From NCBI GenBank assembly GCA_002150815.3, contig NDFF03000381.1, forward strand, positions 124,001-188,000: a stretch of 64,000 nt of DNA. Direction: 5' to 3'. The translations under genes and the position numbers were made by a program. Below are positions 1 through 11,187 of the stretch, in pieces. The DNA is from Grammothele lineata. Taxonomy: Eukaryota; Basidiomycota; Agaricomycetes; Polyporales; Polyporaceae. Each line of letters starts with the position of its first letter. Position 1 is the first letter of the stretch. The notes under the pieces were generated by a model. It was not told where the DNA came from, did no database searches, and saw only the letters and a program-made list of their open reading frames with translations.

Positions 1-20
1 ATATGGGCAAACTCTTATAG

Positions 21-568
21 ATGTTGTTTGAATCGTAGAATTGTTGGTTTCTTGTTCGGATTCTCTCTGGCATCATCGTTCGCCGCGTACCACCTGCTTG
101 AAGAGTACAAGATCGCCTCCGCGGCATTGCAGGCAAGCGTGGAGGAACTGCAGGCGAGCACACAGAAGGTATGCCATGACAGAAGCCGTACATGGCGTCG
201 CGTACGTTTACCCGTCTAAATAGGTCTCCGCCCATGTCCGTCGGATCGAGGCTGTAGAGAAGGAACTGAAGGCACTCAGCGAGTCCTCCGCGACCAAGGA
301 GGACATCTCTCGCGTACGTGGTGAGATGAAGAAGTTGTACGATGGGCTCCATGTCGGTGCGTGCAACCCCCACTTCGTATGCGTCAAGTCCGCCGAGCGT
401 CCTTCTCACCAACAGAATTTCTCGACCTTCGTGCACACGTATGGGGCATCCGTGAGTACCCATTTATATTCACAAGATGAGGCTTTGGCTCACTCGTTAC
501 CACGTCACTCAGAGCAAGACTTGCATTCTCTATCTAAAAAGGAAGCGTCTACTGTTCGTGTTGTTTAG
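21..568 (+). CDS. Small membrane-anchored coiled-coil protein, 5' partial
   Basis: Four exons can be joined: 21-168, 224-356, 416-451 and 513-568 (stop TAG). Each junction keeps the frame and uses GT..AG. The first exon follows an acceptor at 19-20, so the start lies outside the window. The visible part begins with a hydrophobic segment (IVGFLFGFSLASSFAAYHLL), which looks like one membrane span. A charged helical stretch rich in Glu, Lys, Ala and Leu follows and is probably a coiled coil. The protein ends in a basic tail (SLSKKEASTVRVV). I see no enzymatic motif. Small fungal organelle-membrane proteins often have this plan, but I do not recognise the family and assign no function. Confidence 0.7.
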
Positions 569-1328
569 ATACCCAGATATAGAGCGGTTCTACGACTTTC
601 CATCGGTATGCTGGCGTAAACTTGGTGCGTTTACACTGTGAATAGGTTCGTACACCAGTGAGTTCTAGATCTTTGGATGAGGAACCCGAAGCACTTGTCC
701 ATTTCTGAGCGTCGGACACTGAACACGATGCCTTCGGGCGGTTGGAGCGGGCGCTGCCGGACGCTACTAAGTTACAGCGCAAATTGTGTCTACCGTTGTC
801 AACCGCGCGGGCCCGTACGTGTATGCGGTGGCGTACTGTATGGTCTTCTGTGCGGTGAAAGCGGGCTTTTCGAGCTTCCTTCGGACTATTGCGGGGAGAG
901 GGCGGAGGGAGTCGGAATCTGTCGTACTGCCGGCAGATCAAGGCCATATCGTGCGAGCAGGTGCGAGCAGTGTGCGAGCCAGGATCCCACATGGGCGTTC
1001 CTGATATAATGAGCTGTCAGGAACTGAGTCCTCGAACAGGCAAAAAGAGTGCCTCGGCACGGGCGGGCCGTCGGATATTGCGAGGATGAGTTCCCGGAAA
1101 AGGAAAATAACTTGGGTCATTTGATAGGAGTTGCCAAGATGAGCAGAAACCAGGACAACGTCAGACGTTTGGATGTTCTGAGCGGAAGAACGGCACCTCG
1201 GAGGCCCTTTCGACCCATCGCCGGATCCTTTGGTCGTGCGTCGCACACATGGCAACGTGCCGTCGTCCCCGGACCGAGGCCTTGAGCATCACAAGTGCCG
1301 ACCTTGATCCGTCGGCCAGGCATCAGGC

Positions 1329-1335
1329 TATAAAG
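1329..1335 (+). promoter_or_regulatory. TATA box of the secreted-protein gene
   Basis: TATAAAG lies about 220 bases before the ATG at 1553. Part of that distance is probably a 5'-UTR intron (1427-1482), which puts the TATA box at a reasonable distance from a transcription start. Confidence 0.5.
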
Positions 1336-1426
1336 TCCCCCATGTTCACGAGGAATGTTCCTCATTCCCTCCTCATTACCAGCCAAGACAGGGTCTTGAC
1401 CTTCTCTTCGAGTTCTTCTTTTCTTC

Positions 1427-1482
1427 GTAAGTGGCATATGCGACCTTTCGACAAGTCCGTCTTTTTGATCATGTTTCTTTAG
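1427..1482 (+). other. Probable 5'-UTR intron
   Basis: The donor GTAAGT at 1427 and a pyrimidine-rich acceptor ending TTTCTTTAG at 1482 frame a 56-base intron, the typical size here, between the TATA box and the start codon of the secreted protein. Transcript data would be needed to confirm it. Confidence 0.4.
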
Positions 1483-1552
1483 GTCGCTGGCGTCTCTCCT
1501 TTAGTCGATACAACCTACACCGGTCCTAGGCACCGCACACATCATTTTCATC

Positions 1553-2525
1553 ATGGTCTTCGTCAAGTCTTTCCTCCTTTTCTCTCTCGTCTCGCTGGCC
1601 GCTGCTGCCCCCGTCCGCCGTGAAGTTCCTCAGGAGCACTCTCATGAAGATATCCTCCGCAAGGTCCGCACGACCTTACAGCTCAACAACCCCGCTGGCA
1701 TCACGGATCCCGTCTTCGCCCTCCTCGGCGATGCTGCTGCGAAGGCTGGGGCTGGTAGCATTACCGTGCGTCTTTCGCTCTATCCATCGTATATACACAG
1801 CCGTGTTCAAATACGTCTTCTAGAACCTTGCCTGCTTGCAGCAGGCTGTCGCCGACCAGGCGTTCACGAACGCCAAGGCGGCAGGCGACACTGATGGTAT
1901 GATCAACGCGCTCAAGTTCCGCGCTGTCGAACGCAACACGGGCGGCGTCGGCGTACAGTCCGCGCTCTGCACGGAGACCCCCGTCAACCCCGAAGTCGCA
2001 GCCATCACTCAGCACCAGGATCCCGCGTCAGACGGCGCGGCGGCAACGAACAAAGGCATTGTCCTCGCGCTCGCGGTCGAGATTGCAAAGCTTGGCGGCG
2101 ACCCGCTCGACGCGCTCAGCACAGGTACATTCGCGCCTGGGAGCAAGAGCGACACGACGGGCAAGGGCAACTCGTGCGACGACGCGAACGATGCGAACGG
2201 GTGCATTAACACGCTCAACCTCCTGGTCAAGGACGCGACAGAGGACGAGATCAACGCCGCCGTCGCGTCTGCTGGTGTCTCTGGTGCTGGTGCGACGGCC
2301 ACGACTGCGGCTGCGACAGCTACCTCCACCGACGACTGCGTTGAGGAAACGATTACCGTCACTGTCACCCAGGCTGCAGCGACCGCAACGGCCAAGTCAG
2401 TATCATGCATAATTTGTGACGATTCTGTTGCTAACAATTTATGCAGTGACGCGAACGCGACCTGCGCGCCGCCAAGCTCCACCGTCACCGTCACCGTCAC
2501 CCCTACGGCGACCGCTCGTCGCTGA
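1553..2525 (+). CDS. Secreted Thr/Val-rich protein (cell-wall or extracellular)
   Basis: Exons 1553-1765, 1824-2395 and 2447-2525 give 287 residues. The N-terminus is a clear signal peptide (basic start, then FLLFSLVSLAAAA, with cleavage probably before PVRR). The middle is an Ala/Asp/Asn-rich, probably globular domain with few cysteines (residues about 30-190). The C-terminal third is Thr/Val/Ala-rich with repeated TVTVT stretches and two Cys-containing turns, like the stalks of fungal wall proteins. There is no hydrophobic GPI-attachment tail; the protein ends TATARR. No catalytic motif is visible. Role inferred: abundant secreted or wall-associated protein of unknown function. A TATA box and a 5'-UTR intron fit strong expression. 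Confidence 0.8.
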
Positions 2526-3047
2526 ACGGCTTTTGCGCTTGAAAAGACACGACGATAGACTGTAATCCTACCCCGGGTGACAATGAATTGCTGCACTGTG
2601 GAAGGGCCCCTGCTCGTATACCTCCTTCCGCTACCCATTTTTATCCTTGCATGCTTTCACAGGCGGCCTTCAACTTTTCTTTGGGTATCATTTGCAGCAA
2701 TCGTGTATTACTGGACCATCTTTAGTGCCTCGGTGTTCTCTCCGGTTGTATCGTTAGAGGCTTTTGCCTCGTTCCCTCATTTTTTGTGTTATCTCGCTCG
2801 CTATCAAATGCGTTGCTCTCCTGTGGCACGCCAAAACCATCTGATTATGTGTCTAAGACTGAATGAACCGGAACAACTACATGAATCGCTGGCCGGTGGC
2901 GGCGGTACGGTCTACCTCCGACTCCGGTCCGAGATACTTGAAAACCCATGTCTGGAACACAGCGTCTAGTACTTAGTAGTACCCCGCATTTCCGGCGTTC
3001 ACGTCCTCACCGACGTACGCCCACTACTCCTTCGGTTATCTGCGACC
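2526..3047. other. Intergenic region, no gene seen
   Basis: It holds the 3' flank of the secreted-protein gene and the promoter side of the PEX8-like gene. A T-rich stretch around 2620-2800 shows no coherent reading frame. Confidence 0.5.
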
Positions 3048-5662
3048 ATGTCAGACCGCGGCTATGTGAATCTCGTCCGTCACCTCGCCCGCTCATCCTC
3101 CACGCTCACTCTCGAGACGCTACAAGCGTCAATCGCGCACTACCTCGCCCGCCCGCCCCCACCCGTCCCGGGTTCCCCCACACCACTTACTGCGGCCGTC
3201 CTCGCAAGCCCCCTCTTCCGTCAGCACCAGTACCTTTCGCTATCTAAGCTCTCTCTTGCGTTTCGACATGCCGTGCACCTCCGTGTCGCTGTTCTCAAAG
3301 AAGATGCGGAAATCAATCCTGGTGGGCTGTTCGCCCGCGGCGCGCATACGAAATTTCCCGCTAGGCTCGGACGATGGTGTAGGGACGTATGGGCTGGCTT
3401 TGCGGGTGGAGAGGCGATGGTACGGCTCGCATGCGCGACGGGATTGCTACTCGGACTGGAAGACTGGGAGGCGGAGTTGAAGCTGAAGGACAAGGAGGCG
3501 TGGGTAAGAACGAAGGCTGAGGAAGAGATTGTGTTGGCACTCGCGGAAGTAGTAGACGCGTACGCCCCAGACAGTGTAGGATGGGAGACGGACTTCGTGC
3601 GGGCAGTGGCAGCGAGAGGAGAACTCGAAGGTGTGTGACCTTTATAAGTTATATACCGCGTGTCCTCATTGCACGAGCGTAACATCGCGGTTCCAGATCC
3701 CCTGGCCCTTGCCATTACGCTCACTGCACCATGTGCACCTTTGATTGCGCCGCGAAGGCTGCAAGCTCTTCCTCTACCGGTATGCCGTATCCAAGGTCGA
3801 ATTTTCTCCGAGGCTCATTATGTTGTGTGTAGGTGATCCTTGACGTGCTCTTGAGCACGATAGAACGAACATTCCACAGTGGAAATTTCCTTGCAGACTC
3901 AACAAGTTGTGTTGGCACCTCGGCAGAAGGGAAGCTCGCCATTACAGCTTCCAGTAAATTTCTGGAGACCATACGCAATATCGCTACTTCGACGTACATG
4001 GCATCCATGGCTACTTTTGCCAAGTTCACTTCGCTCACTTTGAGTAATCTACTGGAGTCGAGGCCAATTGCGGGCTGGGAAGCTGTTGGACGTCTTCTTG
4101 ACCGTTTCAAACAACTCGCATCCACCTTGGAACAGGATTGGTCCCATTGTCCGCTTGCGGATCTTTCTCATGATACAGATGTCGCTGGTAAGCGTACTGC
4201 ATTGACTTCCCGACCAAGGTTCACACCGAATCCTCAGATGATGTGACACGCGATATCGCTACTGCGACTTGGTCGATTCTGAAAACCCTCCTCTTCACGG
4301 CACTGATGATATCTCAAACTGTTCTTTCCGGCGTAATCTTCATCCCAAACGAGGGGGATAGCAAGTCGGCGCGGTCGCCATACTCTATCGCACTTGACGT
4401 ACTACACGTTCTCTTCTCTTTGGCATTCGTGATGCCTCAATTGGGCGGCGTTGCGTCGACATCGGAAGGTCTGCCGGAGCTCAAGCGCACGTTCTATATG
4501 GCCCTCGACGTGTTGAGCGAGAGTGAATTAGAGGCTGTGCGGTTTGTTAACGAGTTATGCCGGAATATTGGCGCCTCGGGGAAGGGTAAAGGTACGTTGG
4601 TCTCCGCCTCTTTTCTGTGCTGACTGATTCCTGTTGTAGGGGTGGCTGCGCTTCCGCCAAAGCTACTCAATGCGAAGAAGGCTTTCATCCTTGCCTGCCT
4701 GGAACAGCTCGTTCCCGTCTTGCCTGAGGCAACTATCCAAGGGCAAGTGTATCCTATGTGCTATCCGTCAGTTGGTTCATATATGCGCCGCATGACGAGT
4801 GCGCTGATAATCGCCTTCAGACACTTGTGGGACCCGAGTGATCGGGAGACATACGAATCTGCCCATTCAGTTATGCTCGCAATATCCGCGTCTCACGCCC
4901 AGAACGCTAGTAGTGAAACAGCCCCACCCGGAACATCTGCCAATCCCGCCTTCGCCGAGAAGCTGGTCCCGATGTATGCCAGGTGTCTCGTCGAGGTCCG
5001 CCGCGTTGAATCTGCTGGCCAGCGAGAAAAGCTGATACAGTTTCATGACGCAGAATTCATCTGACGGCCTCCTAAGTACCACTCAACTATGCATGGCATA
5101 TGCTGCGCTCGTGCGAAGTGCAAGTGCGTTTGGATACGCAAGCCAGGCGGAGCCGGTGGACGGGGCACATCCTAGCGGCGATTCATTAACGTGGTACTGC
5201 ATTGAAGTACTGCTGAACGCGATACGACAAGCCCAACCAGCCACCGCTTCCGCCACGGTGTCGCTCTTGACTGAAGGGCCTTCTTCAACGACAAATGCAG
5301 CCACGTTTTGGAGGCCGTCGGAGCATCTACACCGTCTTCACCTCGCACTTGTCTCCACCGTCGCCTCGGTATCGCTCTCTCTTCTTCCCCGACTCCTCAC
5401 CGAGATCAAGGCTATCATCATCTCTCTCACACCTGGAGAGCCGGAATCCACTGCAGGAGAAATGCGCCGAGAGCTCGTAGAGGCCTTATTCAGGGTCATC
5501 TCACAGGACGTCGGCGACGCTGAGAAAGGCTTTGCCATGGATTGGTGGCGCACTTATTGCATCGTGCTTGTCGACGCGAAATTACCCTCACGAGATCCAG
5601 TGTTCGAAGGGCAGGAGACAGTCGCACAGCCGACTGTGCCCAACATTGTATCTCGTTTATAG
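3048..5662 (+). CDS. PEX8-like peroxisome biogenesis protein (PTS1: SRL)
   Basis: A multi-exon gene starting MSDRGYVNLVRH. Exon joins that restore a continuous frame are 3630/3697, 3779/3833, then near 4191/4242, 4590/4640, 4768/4832 and 5000/5051. The product has about 730 residues, is almost wholly alpha-helical and Leu/Ala-rich, and has no enzyme motif. It ends PNIVSRL, a canonical peroxisomal targeting signal type 1. Pex8 is a helical intraperoxisomal peripheral membrane protein of fungi that bears a PTS1 and links the docking and RING importomer complexes. The helical make-up, the C-terminal FR-VI..DVGDAEKGFAMDWW stretch and the PTS1 suggest this family. I rate the peroxisomal location more secure than the name. 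It converges with the monooxygenase gene 78 bases downstream. Confidence 0.6.
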
Positions 5663-5740
5663 TGAGGTGGGAGTGTTATGGTTCTTCTAATCTACAACAT
5701 CCGTTACGATCGGATCATTCCGTAGAGAACTCACGTTGCC

Positions 5741-6937
5741 TTAAGGTTGGGCCGTCCGCGTGATAGTTTTGAACTTGGCCACCGTACGCTCCGCCCCATC
5801 CGGGCGAAGGAAATCCTCCATGTTGCCTGCCGTAATCCTCGCCCATTTTTCGCCCTGCGGAAACATTTTCTCCGTCTCCCATTTCGCCACGGCAGCTTCT
5901 CGCTCGACCGCACTCGCGCCGGCAGATATGGCTTCCGCAAGCGCTAGGCCCAGCTCCAGCCCATCCAACATGGCGAGGTTAGCTCCCATACCCGCGAATG
6001 GACCCATCAGGTGCGCCGCGTCTCCAATGAGCGTCACACCGTCCACATGTTTCCACTTGTGGTCAACAGGCAGCGCGTACAGGGCACGGTGATAGACTGC
6101 TGCGTCGTCGCAGTGGTCGATCAGCTTCATGTAGACGGGCGCCCAGCTCTTGTAAAGTTCCCGGAGGACTGCGCGCGCTGCGTCGGGCTCTTTGGGCAGG
6201 GGCCAGTCTTCCGGGCCACGGAAGAACGCGTACGTGCGCAGGCGGCCGTCCGTGTTCATTTGCAGGACAAGGACTTGCGACTGGCCGATCGCGAAGCCCG
6301 TTCCGTTGCCGACGAGCTTGCGTATGTCCGCCATGTCCGAACGTGCCGCGACCTCGGGCGCGAGCGAAATCTCGGCACCTGTGACTCCAACGAAGGTGGC
6401 GGATGCCGGAGAGACAAGAGGTCGGATGCGCGAGTGTGCACCGTCGGCACCAACGAGGACGTCGCAGACGACCGTGGTCCCGTTCGCGAATGTGAGCTCG
6501 TGCTGACCTCCGCCGAGCGAGCGCACGGCGGTGAGGGAGTGGTCCCACTTGACTGACTCGGCCGGAACGGCGTCGAGGAGGATACGGCGTAGGGTCGAGC
6601 GGTCTATTTCGGGACGGATGTTCTCGGGAGACTGGGTAGCGTCCGCCCCCACGGCACTCTTCCACAAAACATTCCCGGCGGGATCGAGGATATGGTATTC
6701 GTCTCCCTCAGGGCGCGAGTTGGCGGCGAAAACCTCTTGTAGGCCGTTCTCGCGCATCGCCCGCTGGCCACTGGTCCAACGGAGGTCGAGCGAACCACCG
6801 AGGTGTAAACGGGCGAAGGGCGAAACGTCGCGCTCATAGAGCGTCGCGGGAATGCCGCGCTTGTGGAGGGTGACGAGGAGAACAAGCCCGGCAGGGCCCC
6901 CGCCGATGATAACAATACGGGGCTGAGTGGATGCCAT
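5741..6937 (-). CDS. FAD-dependent monooxygenase, TetX-like (copy 1)
   Basis: An intronless 398-residue protein starting MASTQPRIVIIGGGPAGL. Three hallmarks of class A flavoprotein monooxygenases are present: the N-terminal dinucleotide-binding GxGxxG (IIGGGPAGL, residues about 9-17), the DG motif (DVLVGADGAHSRIR, about 160) and the GD motif that binds FAD ribityl (LIGDAAHLMGPFAGMGANLAM, about 300). The fold belongs to the PHBH/TetX group, which hydroxylates aromatic or polyketide-like substrates with NAD(P)H and O2. No signal peptide or membrane anchor is seen, so it is probably cytosolic. A close paralogue lies at 9336-10538 on the same strand. No polyketide synthase or other biosynthetic gene is adjacent, so the substrate is unknown. 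Confidence 0.88.
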   Translation of the reverse strand: MASTQPRIVIIGGGPAGLVLLVTLHKRGIPATLYERDVSPFARLHLGGSLDLRWTSGQRAMRENGLQEVFAANSRPEGDEYHILDPAGNVLWKSAVGADATQSPENIRPEIDRSTLRRILLDAVPAESVKWDHSLTAVRSLGGGQHELTFANGTTVVCDVLVGADGAHSRIRPLVSPASATFVGVTGAEISLAPEVAARSDMADIRKLVGNGTGFAIGQSQVLVLQMNTDGRLRTYAFFRGPEDWPLPKEPDAARAVLRELYKSWAPVYMKLIDHCDDAAVYHRALYALPVDHKWKHVDGVTLIGDAAHLMGPFAGMGANLAMLDGLELGLALAEAISAGASAVEREAAVAKWETEKMFPQGEKWARITAGNMEDFLRPDGAERTVAKFKTITRTAQP

Positions 6938-7066
6938 TGTGTTCAGTGCTGAGGTAGAAGTTCAGCGTTCGATGCATCAAGACATATGCCTGGTGCCTAC
7001 CTATAGGATGTTGGAGGTGTTTTGGTGGTGTGAGGTCGTCTGCGGTACGCCGTCGACCTAGCCTAG

Positions 7067-7074
7067 TATTTATA
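7067..7074 (-). promoter_or_regulatory. TATA box upstream of monooxygenase copy 1
   Basis: On the minus strand this reads TATAAATA, about 130 bases before the ATG at 6937. It is the best TATA match in this upstream region. Confidence 0.45.
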
Positions 7075-7455
7075 CGTCGCGGCGCTACCGTGATCTCAGT
7101 CGAACGTTGGAAGATTCGTTACCTCAAAAGACCTCCCTTGGATCGTATGCCGGCTCTCCTCGCCAATCGCACTCAGTCGCGCTCGCAGATCGCTCAGATT
7201 CCGAAGCACAGTAAGTACGTGTATCGATGCCGGCACAGCAGAAGGTCCCACACGGCCCTTGAAGCTTGCAGGAGCTATCTTTAAACCGCAACACAGCCGC
7301 AGACAATTATCGACCTGACGCGTTCCCCCGGCATATAGTAGCACATGCCCGCAGCCAATACATAGCTGACGACCGATCACACAAATCCGGTCTATGGCGG
7401 TCTACGTCGATCCATACGGAGTGATGGGGAGGTTCTTCACTGACGTTCACGCCCA

Positions 7456-8752
7456 TGTCGGAAAAAGCCTGGGAACCTCATAAGCGCATATGAGGACCAA
7501 AAAGGCCAAAAGGCAACCGCTCACTTATGAGCGGCAAGAAATCTTATAAGGCACTCATGGGGCTCTCACGAATAGCCTATGAGCGCGTTGTAATTGTGCT
7601 TATTACCGTCTTTTAATGCCCTCATCGTCTCCTTACGGGGTCATTGCAGTAGCATACCAGTGCTTTTCGAGGCGGTTGCGCAGGCCAGTTGGCGTCCATT
7701 ATTGTCAAATCAAGAGAATATATTTCAACGGAGGGGTACATTGTGTGAAATACAGGCATACAGGCATAAGGCGACAGGGTAGGGGGTATGCAAGGGTACA
7801 AGATGATCGTGTATAGCGTAGCGAGGTCCTGCAAGACGGGACGTACCTATAGCCCACAGTACCTTAAGAGAACGGAGGAGTATAAGATTGATAGGTGACA
7901 GAGGGCAGGTACAGTGGCTGTATACGAGCAATACGGACAGGCACGTAAAGGAGAACTCACATTCCACTAAATCCGTCCAGCTCATCAGAAAAGGCGGTCA
8001 CCGGAGAGGGGACAAAGGAATGACCATAATGTATCGTCTTGACTCTGCGAATAGATAAGAGATGATCAGTTGCGGCCGTATGCACCTGCGCAAGGGAACC
8101 ATACCAGCCAGGGCGGCTCGCCGAATACTGGGAGCAGGACGAAGGGCACGGAGGGAAAGCACAAGAACCTAGAAAAGGCAGCAACAGCATTGAAGCTCAT
8201 GACTCGTGAAGTAAATCAACAACTCACGCAAAGATGAGTTAGTCCCGCTTTACATTGACTCCTATTGCCCCATGCGTCGTCGAGTGATGTAGGCCTGGGC
8301 TACTATGGGCCGAGACTAGAACGAGAGGAGCCAAGGGAGAAGAGAGGCGGAGAAGAGTAGAGAGGGACAAGCGGTGAGAGGCGAGAGGCGAGAGGCGCAT
8401 GGAAAGAGGTGGGCAAAGAGAGGGGAGGGGGAGGAACGGGAAGAGTCCAAGGTGGGAGTACGTGGACAAGTTCAACTTCGAAGTCCGAACCGGTCTGAAC
8501 GCTCCACTGTGCCGCTAGGCGCTAGATGACTAACCCGTGAGTCGCTCATGATCTGAATCGGCTCCTCACAGGGCACTCATAACGAAGTCGAGCCAGAGAA
8601 GCGCCTCATGAGCCTGTCGGCACTCATAACGCAATGACAAGCGTGATGGCTTCGTTATAAGCGGTTCATAAGGCTGCATAAGGCTCTCAAAAGCGCTCAA
8701 TAAGAAGCTGATAACTGAAGCGGCTTATAAGGCCGGTTTACTTTTTCCGACA
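7456..8752. mobile_element. Non-autonomous DNA-transposon-like element with TIRs
   Basis: The 12-base sequence TGTCGGAAAAAG at 7456-7467 recurs inverted at 8741-8752, giving a 1,297-bp unit. Inside each end are dense short motifs: the palindrome CTTATAAG at 7543-7550 and 8724-8731, several copies of GCACTCAT, and many variants of CATAAG or CATGAG in both orientations. Short TIRs plus crowded subterminal repeats are typical of hAT-like elements. I see no transposase frame. The 8 bases flanking each side (cacgccca and cacgtgac) share only the first four, so a target duplication is not proven. It lies between the two monooxygenase paralogues. Confidence 0.55.
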
Positions 8753-9335
8753 CACGTGACCATCCGGGATGACTGAGCAGTACCTGCGGTCTGTCATTCA
8801 GCCTAGCGGCGCCGGCGTTGGAGCGACACCGGCTATGTCCACTCGGACCTCCCGTTAGGACCTCCCGACACTGCGGCAATCGGCATTCGAAAGAGACATC
8901 GGAGGGGAATAATGGTGCGGAAGCAATATTGCCAGTACGTAGCCTGAGTTTTCTACTGCGCTCAGACGGCGACAATGTACAATCGCAACACCAAACTGGC
9001 AGCGGTGGCACGCTCTCAACCACGCTCTCAAACCGCTGCTGAGATCTCACTTCCGTAGCCAGAAACAGTCAGACGAGGGCCCGGATATCCTCGATGCTAC
9101 TTCTGGAGGCGTCTGATGTGGTCGTCTCCAGGCCATACTTATATTGCCCCCACATCTCGAGTTAGGTGGTTGACCAAGCCTGAAACAACACCGCCACAAA
9201 CTATACCCAATAGTCTCACCAGTGCAGTGCACATATACAGTCTAATATACATCTTCCAGAACAATTAAACGCCGCGACCCTGACCCGACTCCCCCGCCCA
9301 GGACTGAAGTCCAACGCGGCAACTACAACTAGACA
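8753..9335. other. Intergenic region, no gene seen
   Basis: Between the transposon-like element and the 3' end of monooxygenase copy 2. No coherent reading frame, RNA gene or repeat is evident. Confidence 0.5.
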
Positions 9336-10538
9336 TCAAAACGCAACAATCGGCCGCACGTGCAATATCGACTGCATCCTGTTCAGCGAAGCGGGCGACG
9401 GAGCGTCTGGCGCGACAAACATGTCCAAGTTCTCCGCCGTGATCTTCGCCCACTTCTCGCCTTCCGGGAACAGCTTGGTCGTCTCCCACTCCGCCACCGC
9501 TGCCTCTCGTTCCGCCTGAGACTTGCCCGCGCGAATCGCTTCTGCGAGCGTCAGCCCGAGTTCGACGCCGTCGAGCATCGCGAGATTAGCTCCCATGCCG
9601 GCGAACGGCGTCATGAGATGTGCCGCGTCCCCGATGAGCGTGACGCCTTCGACATGCTTCCACTTGTGGTCGACGGGCAAAGCGTACAGAGCGCGCGTGT
9701 AGATAGCGACGTCGTCGCAGTGGTCGATCAGCTTCATGTACGGTACCGCCCATCCCGCGAAGACCTCGCGGAGAGCTGCCCGAGCAGCAGCGGGCTCCTT
9801 GGGGAGAGACCAGGTCTCCGGGGCGCGGTGGAACCCGTACGCGCGGAGGCGGCCGTCGGTGTTTATCTGAGGGATAATACAACGGATACCGCTAGTAGCG
9901 AAGACCGTCCCCTCGCCGACGAGTTCGCGGATGTCCGCCATTTCTGACCGTGCAGCGACGTCGGGAGCGAGAGAGAACTCGGCGCCGGTCACACCCGTGT
10001 AAACGGGGCGTGCGGAGGAGAGCAGAGGCCGGACTCGGGAGTTGATTCCGTCGGCGCCGACGAGGATGTCGCAGACGGTGGTAGCCCCGTTGACGAAAGT
10101 GAGCTCGTGCTCTCCCCCGCCGAGAGGACGCACGGAGGCCAGACCGTGGCCCCACTTAATGTAGTCGGCCGGAACGGCGTTCATGAGAGTACTGCGGATG
10201 GTCGAGCGATCGATCTCGGGACGGATTTCCTCCATCGCGGGTTTGGCGTCGGGAGGCGTTTGGAGAAGGATCTTGGCCGACGCATCCGTAATCGTCCACT
10301 TGTCGCCCTCCGGGCGCGAGTTAGCGATGAAGACGTCCTCGAGCCCGTTATCGCGGTATGCGCGTTGCCCGTAGGTATAGTGTAGATCGAGCGTTCCGCC
10401 GAGGTGGTGACGCGCGAAAGGAGTCTCATCCCGCTCGTAGAGCGTTGCAGGAACGCCACGCTTGTGCAAAGTGACGAGGAGACTAAGGCCGCTAGGTCCA
10501 CCGCCGATAATTGCAATACGAGGTTGAGTAGAAGGCAT
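9336..10538 (-). CDS. FAD-dependent monooxygenase, TetX-like (copy 2)
   Basis: An intronless gene. I start it at the ATG giving MPSTQPRIAIIGGGPSGL (10538), which aligns with copy 1; an upstream in-frame TTG would only add 11 unrelated residues. Motifs are as in copy 1: GxGxxG at residue about 10, DG motif (DILVGADGINSRVR) and GD motif (LIGDAAHLMTPFAGMGANLAM). The two copies align end to end without large gaps, apart from unrelated last 15-20 residues. Differences cluster in the middle substrate-binding part, suggesting duplication followed by a change of substrate. A weak TATA-like stretch (GATATATATGG on the minus strand, near 10690-10700) precedes it. Confidence 0.87.
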   Translation of the reverse strand: MPSTQPRIAIIGGGPSGLSLLVTLHKRGVPATLYERDETPFARHHLGGTLDLHYTYGQRAYRDNGLEDVFIANSRPEGDKWTITDASAKILLQTPPDAKPAMEEIRPEIDRSTIRSTLMNAVPADYIKWGHGLASVRPLGGGEHELTFVNGATTVCDILVGADGINSRVRPLLSSARPVYTGVTGAEFSLAPDVAARSEMADIRELVGEGTVFATSGIRCIIPQINTDGRLRAYGFHRAPETWSLPKEPAAARAALREVFAGWAVPYMKLIDHCDDVAIYTRALYALPVDHKWKHVEGVTLIGDAAHLMTPFAGMGANLAMLDGVELGLTLAEAIRAGKSQAEREAAVAEWETTKLFPEGEKWAKITAENLDMFVAPDAPSPASLNRMQSILHVRPIVAF

Positions 10539-10794
10539 CCTAGACTCATTGAACACACTGAATAAGTACACCGCTGTGCAAGGATTATCGACGACTCACG
10601 TGGAAATGAGGTGTGAATGAGAACCTAGGTGTGGCGCTGAGAAGATAAGTGCGGCTTTGGGATTGGGGTGAATAGGCTCTCAGTACGTCTCCATATATAT
10701 CAAACTGCCCGTGTACGTATTCAGGGTCTTGAGAACAATATTTGCCTCCCATGGGGGCGTCAGCAACATTGCGACATAGAGCGGTACCATCAAG

Positions 10795-11187
10795 GTGCCG
10801 CCTCAGCTGAATGTTGTATCCGGTGACCCAAAGAATGTTGGGACCCACCTGAAATGCGACGCCGCTTCGACGGCACGGTACTCGGCGTGGGCGGCAGGGT
10901 GACCGATACTGCAAGCGCATCGGACGTGTGGGAGAATCGCTTGTAGATCCTCGGTGTCGGTGTAGTAAACAATGCTTGACCTCTGTTCATTGCTATGCAT
11001 GTGATCAAATGTCATCATGAAGATTAAATGTTGCCGACGCTTCTGAGAGGTGGGTCCAGGCACCTATCAACAATGCGATACCCAATGTCCGGTCGTACTC
11101 CGTGGCATGCCGAATGGCATCGATCTCCAAGAGCGAGCAAGTATGGTGACATCCGAAGGTGAAAGTCCAGTCGTGATTTCTGCACAT
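10795..11187 (-). pseudogene. Possible small gene or gene remnant, two exon-like pieces
   Basis: On the minus strand an ATG at 11187 opens a 60-codon frame (MCRNHDWTFTFGCHHTC..) with unbiased composition. A second frame follows (SSIVYYTDTEDLQAILPHVRCAC..) that ends at a good donor, CAG|GTGGGT, near 10851. The pieces look protein-like, but I found no splice that joins them in frame, and two frames are open in the second piece. It may be a decayed or mis-joined gene in the promoter region of monooxygenase copy 2, or chance. Confidence 0.2.

Noticed and set aside
8370..8400. GAGAGGC tandem units inside the transposon-like element
   Set aside because: Three short units in a purine-rich stretch, too few to call a separate repeat.
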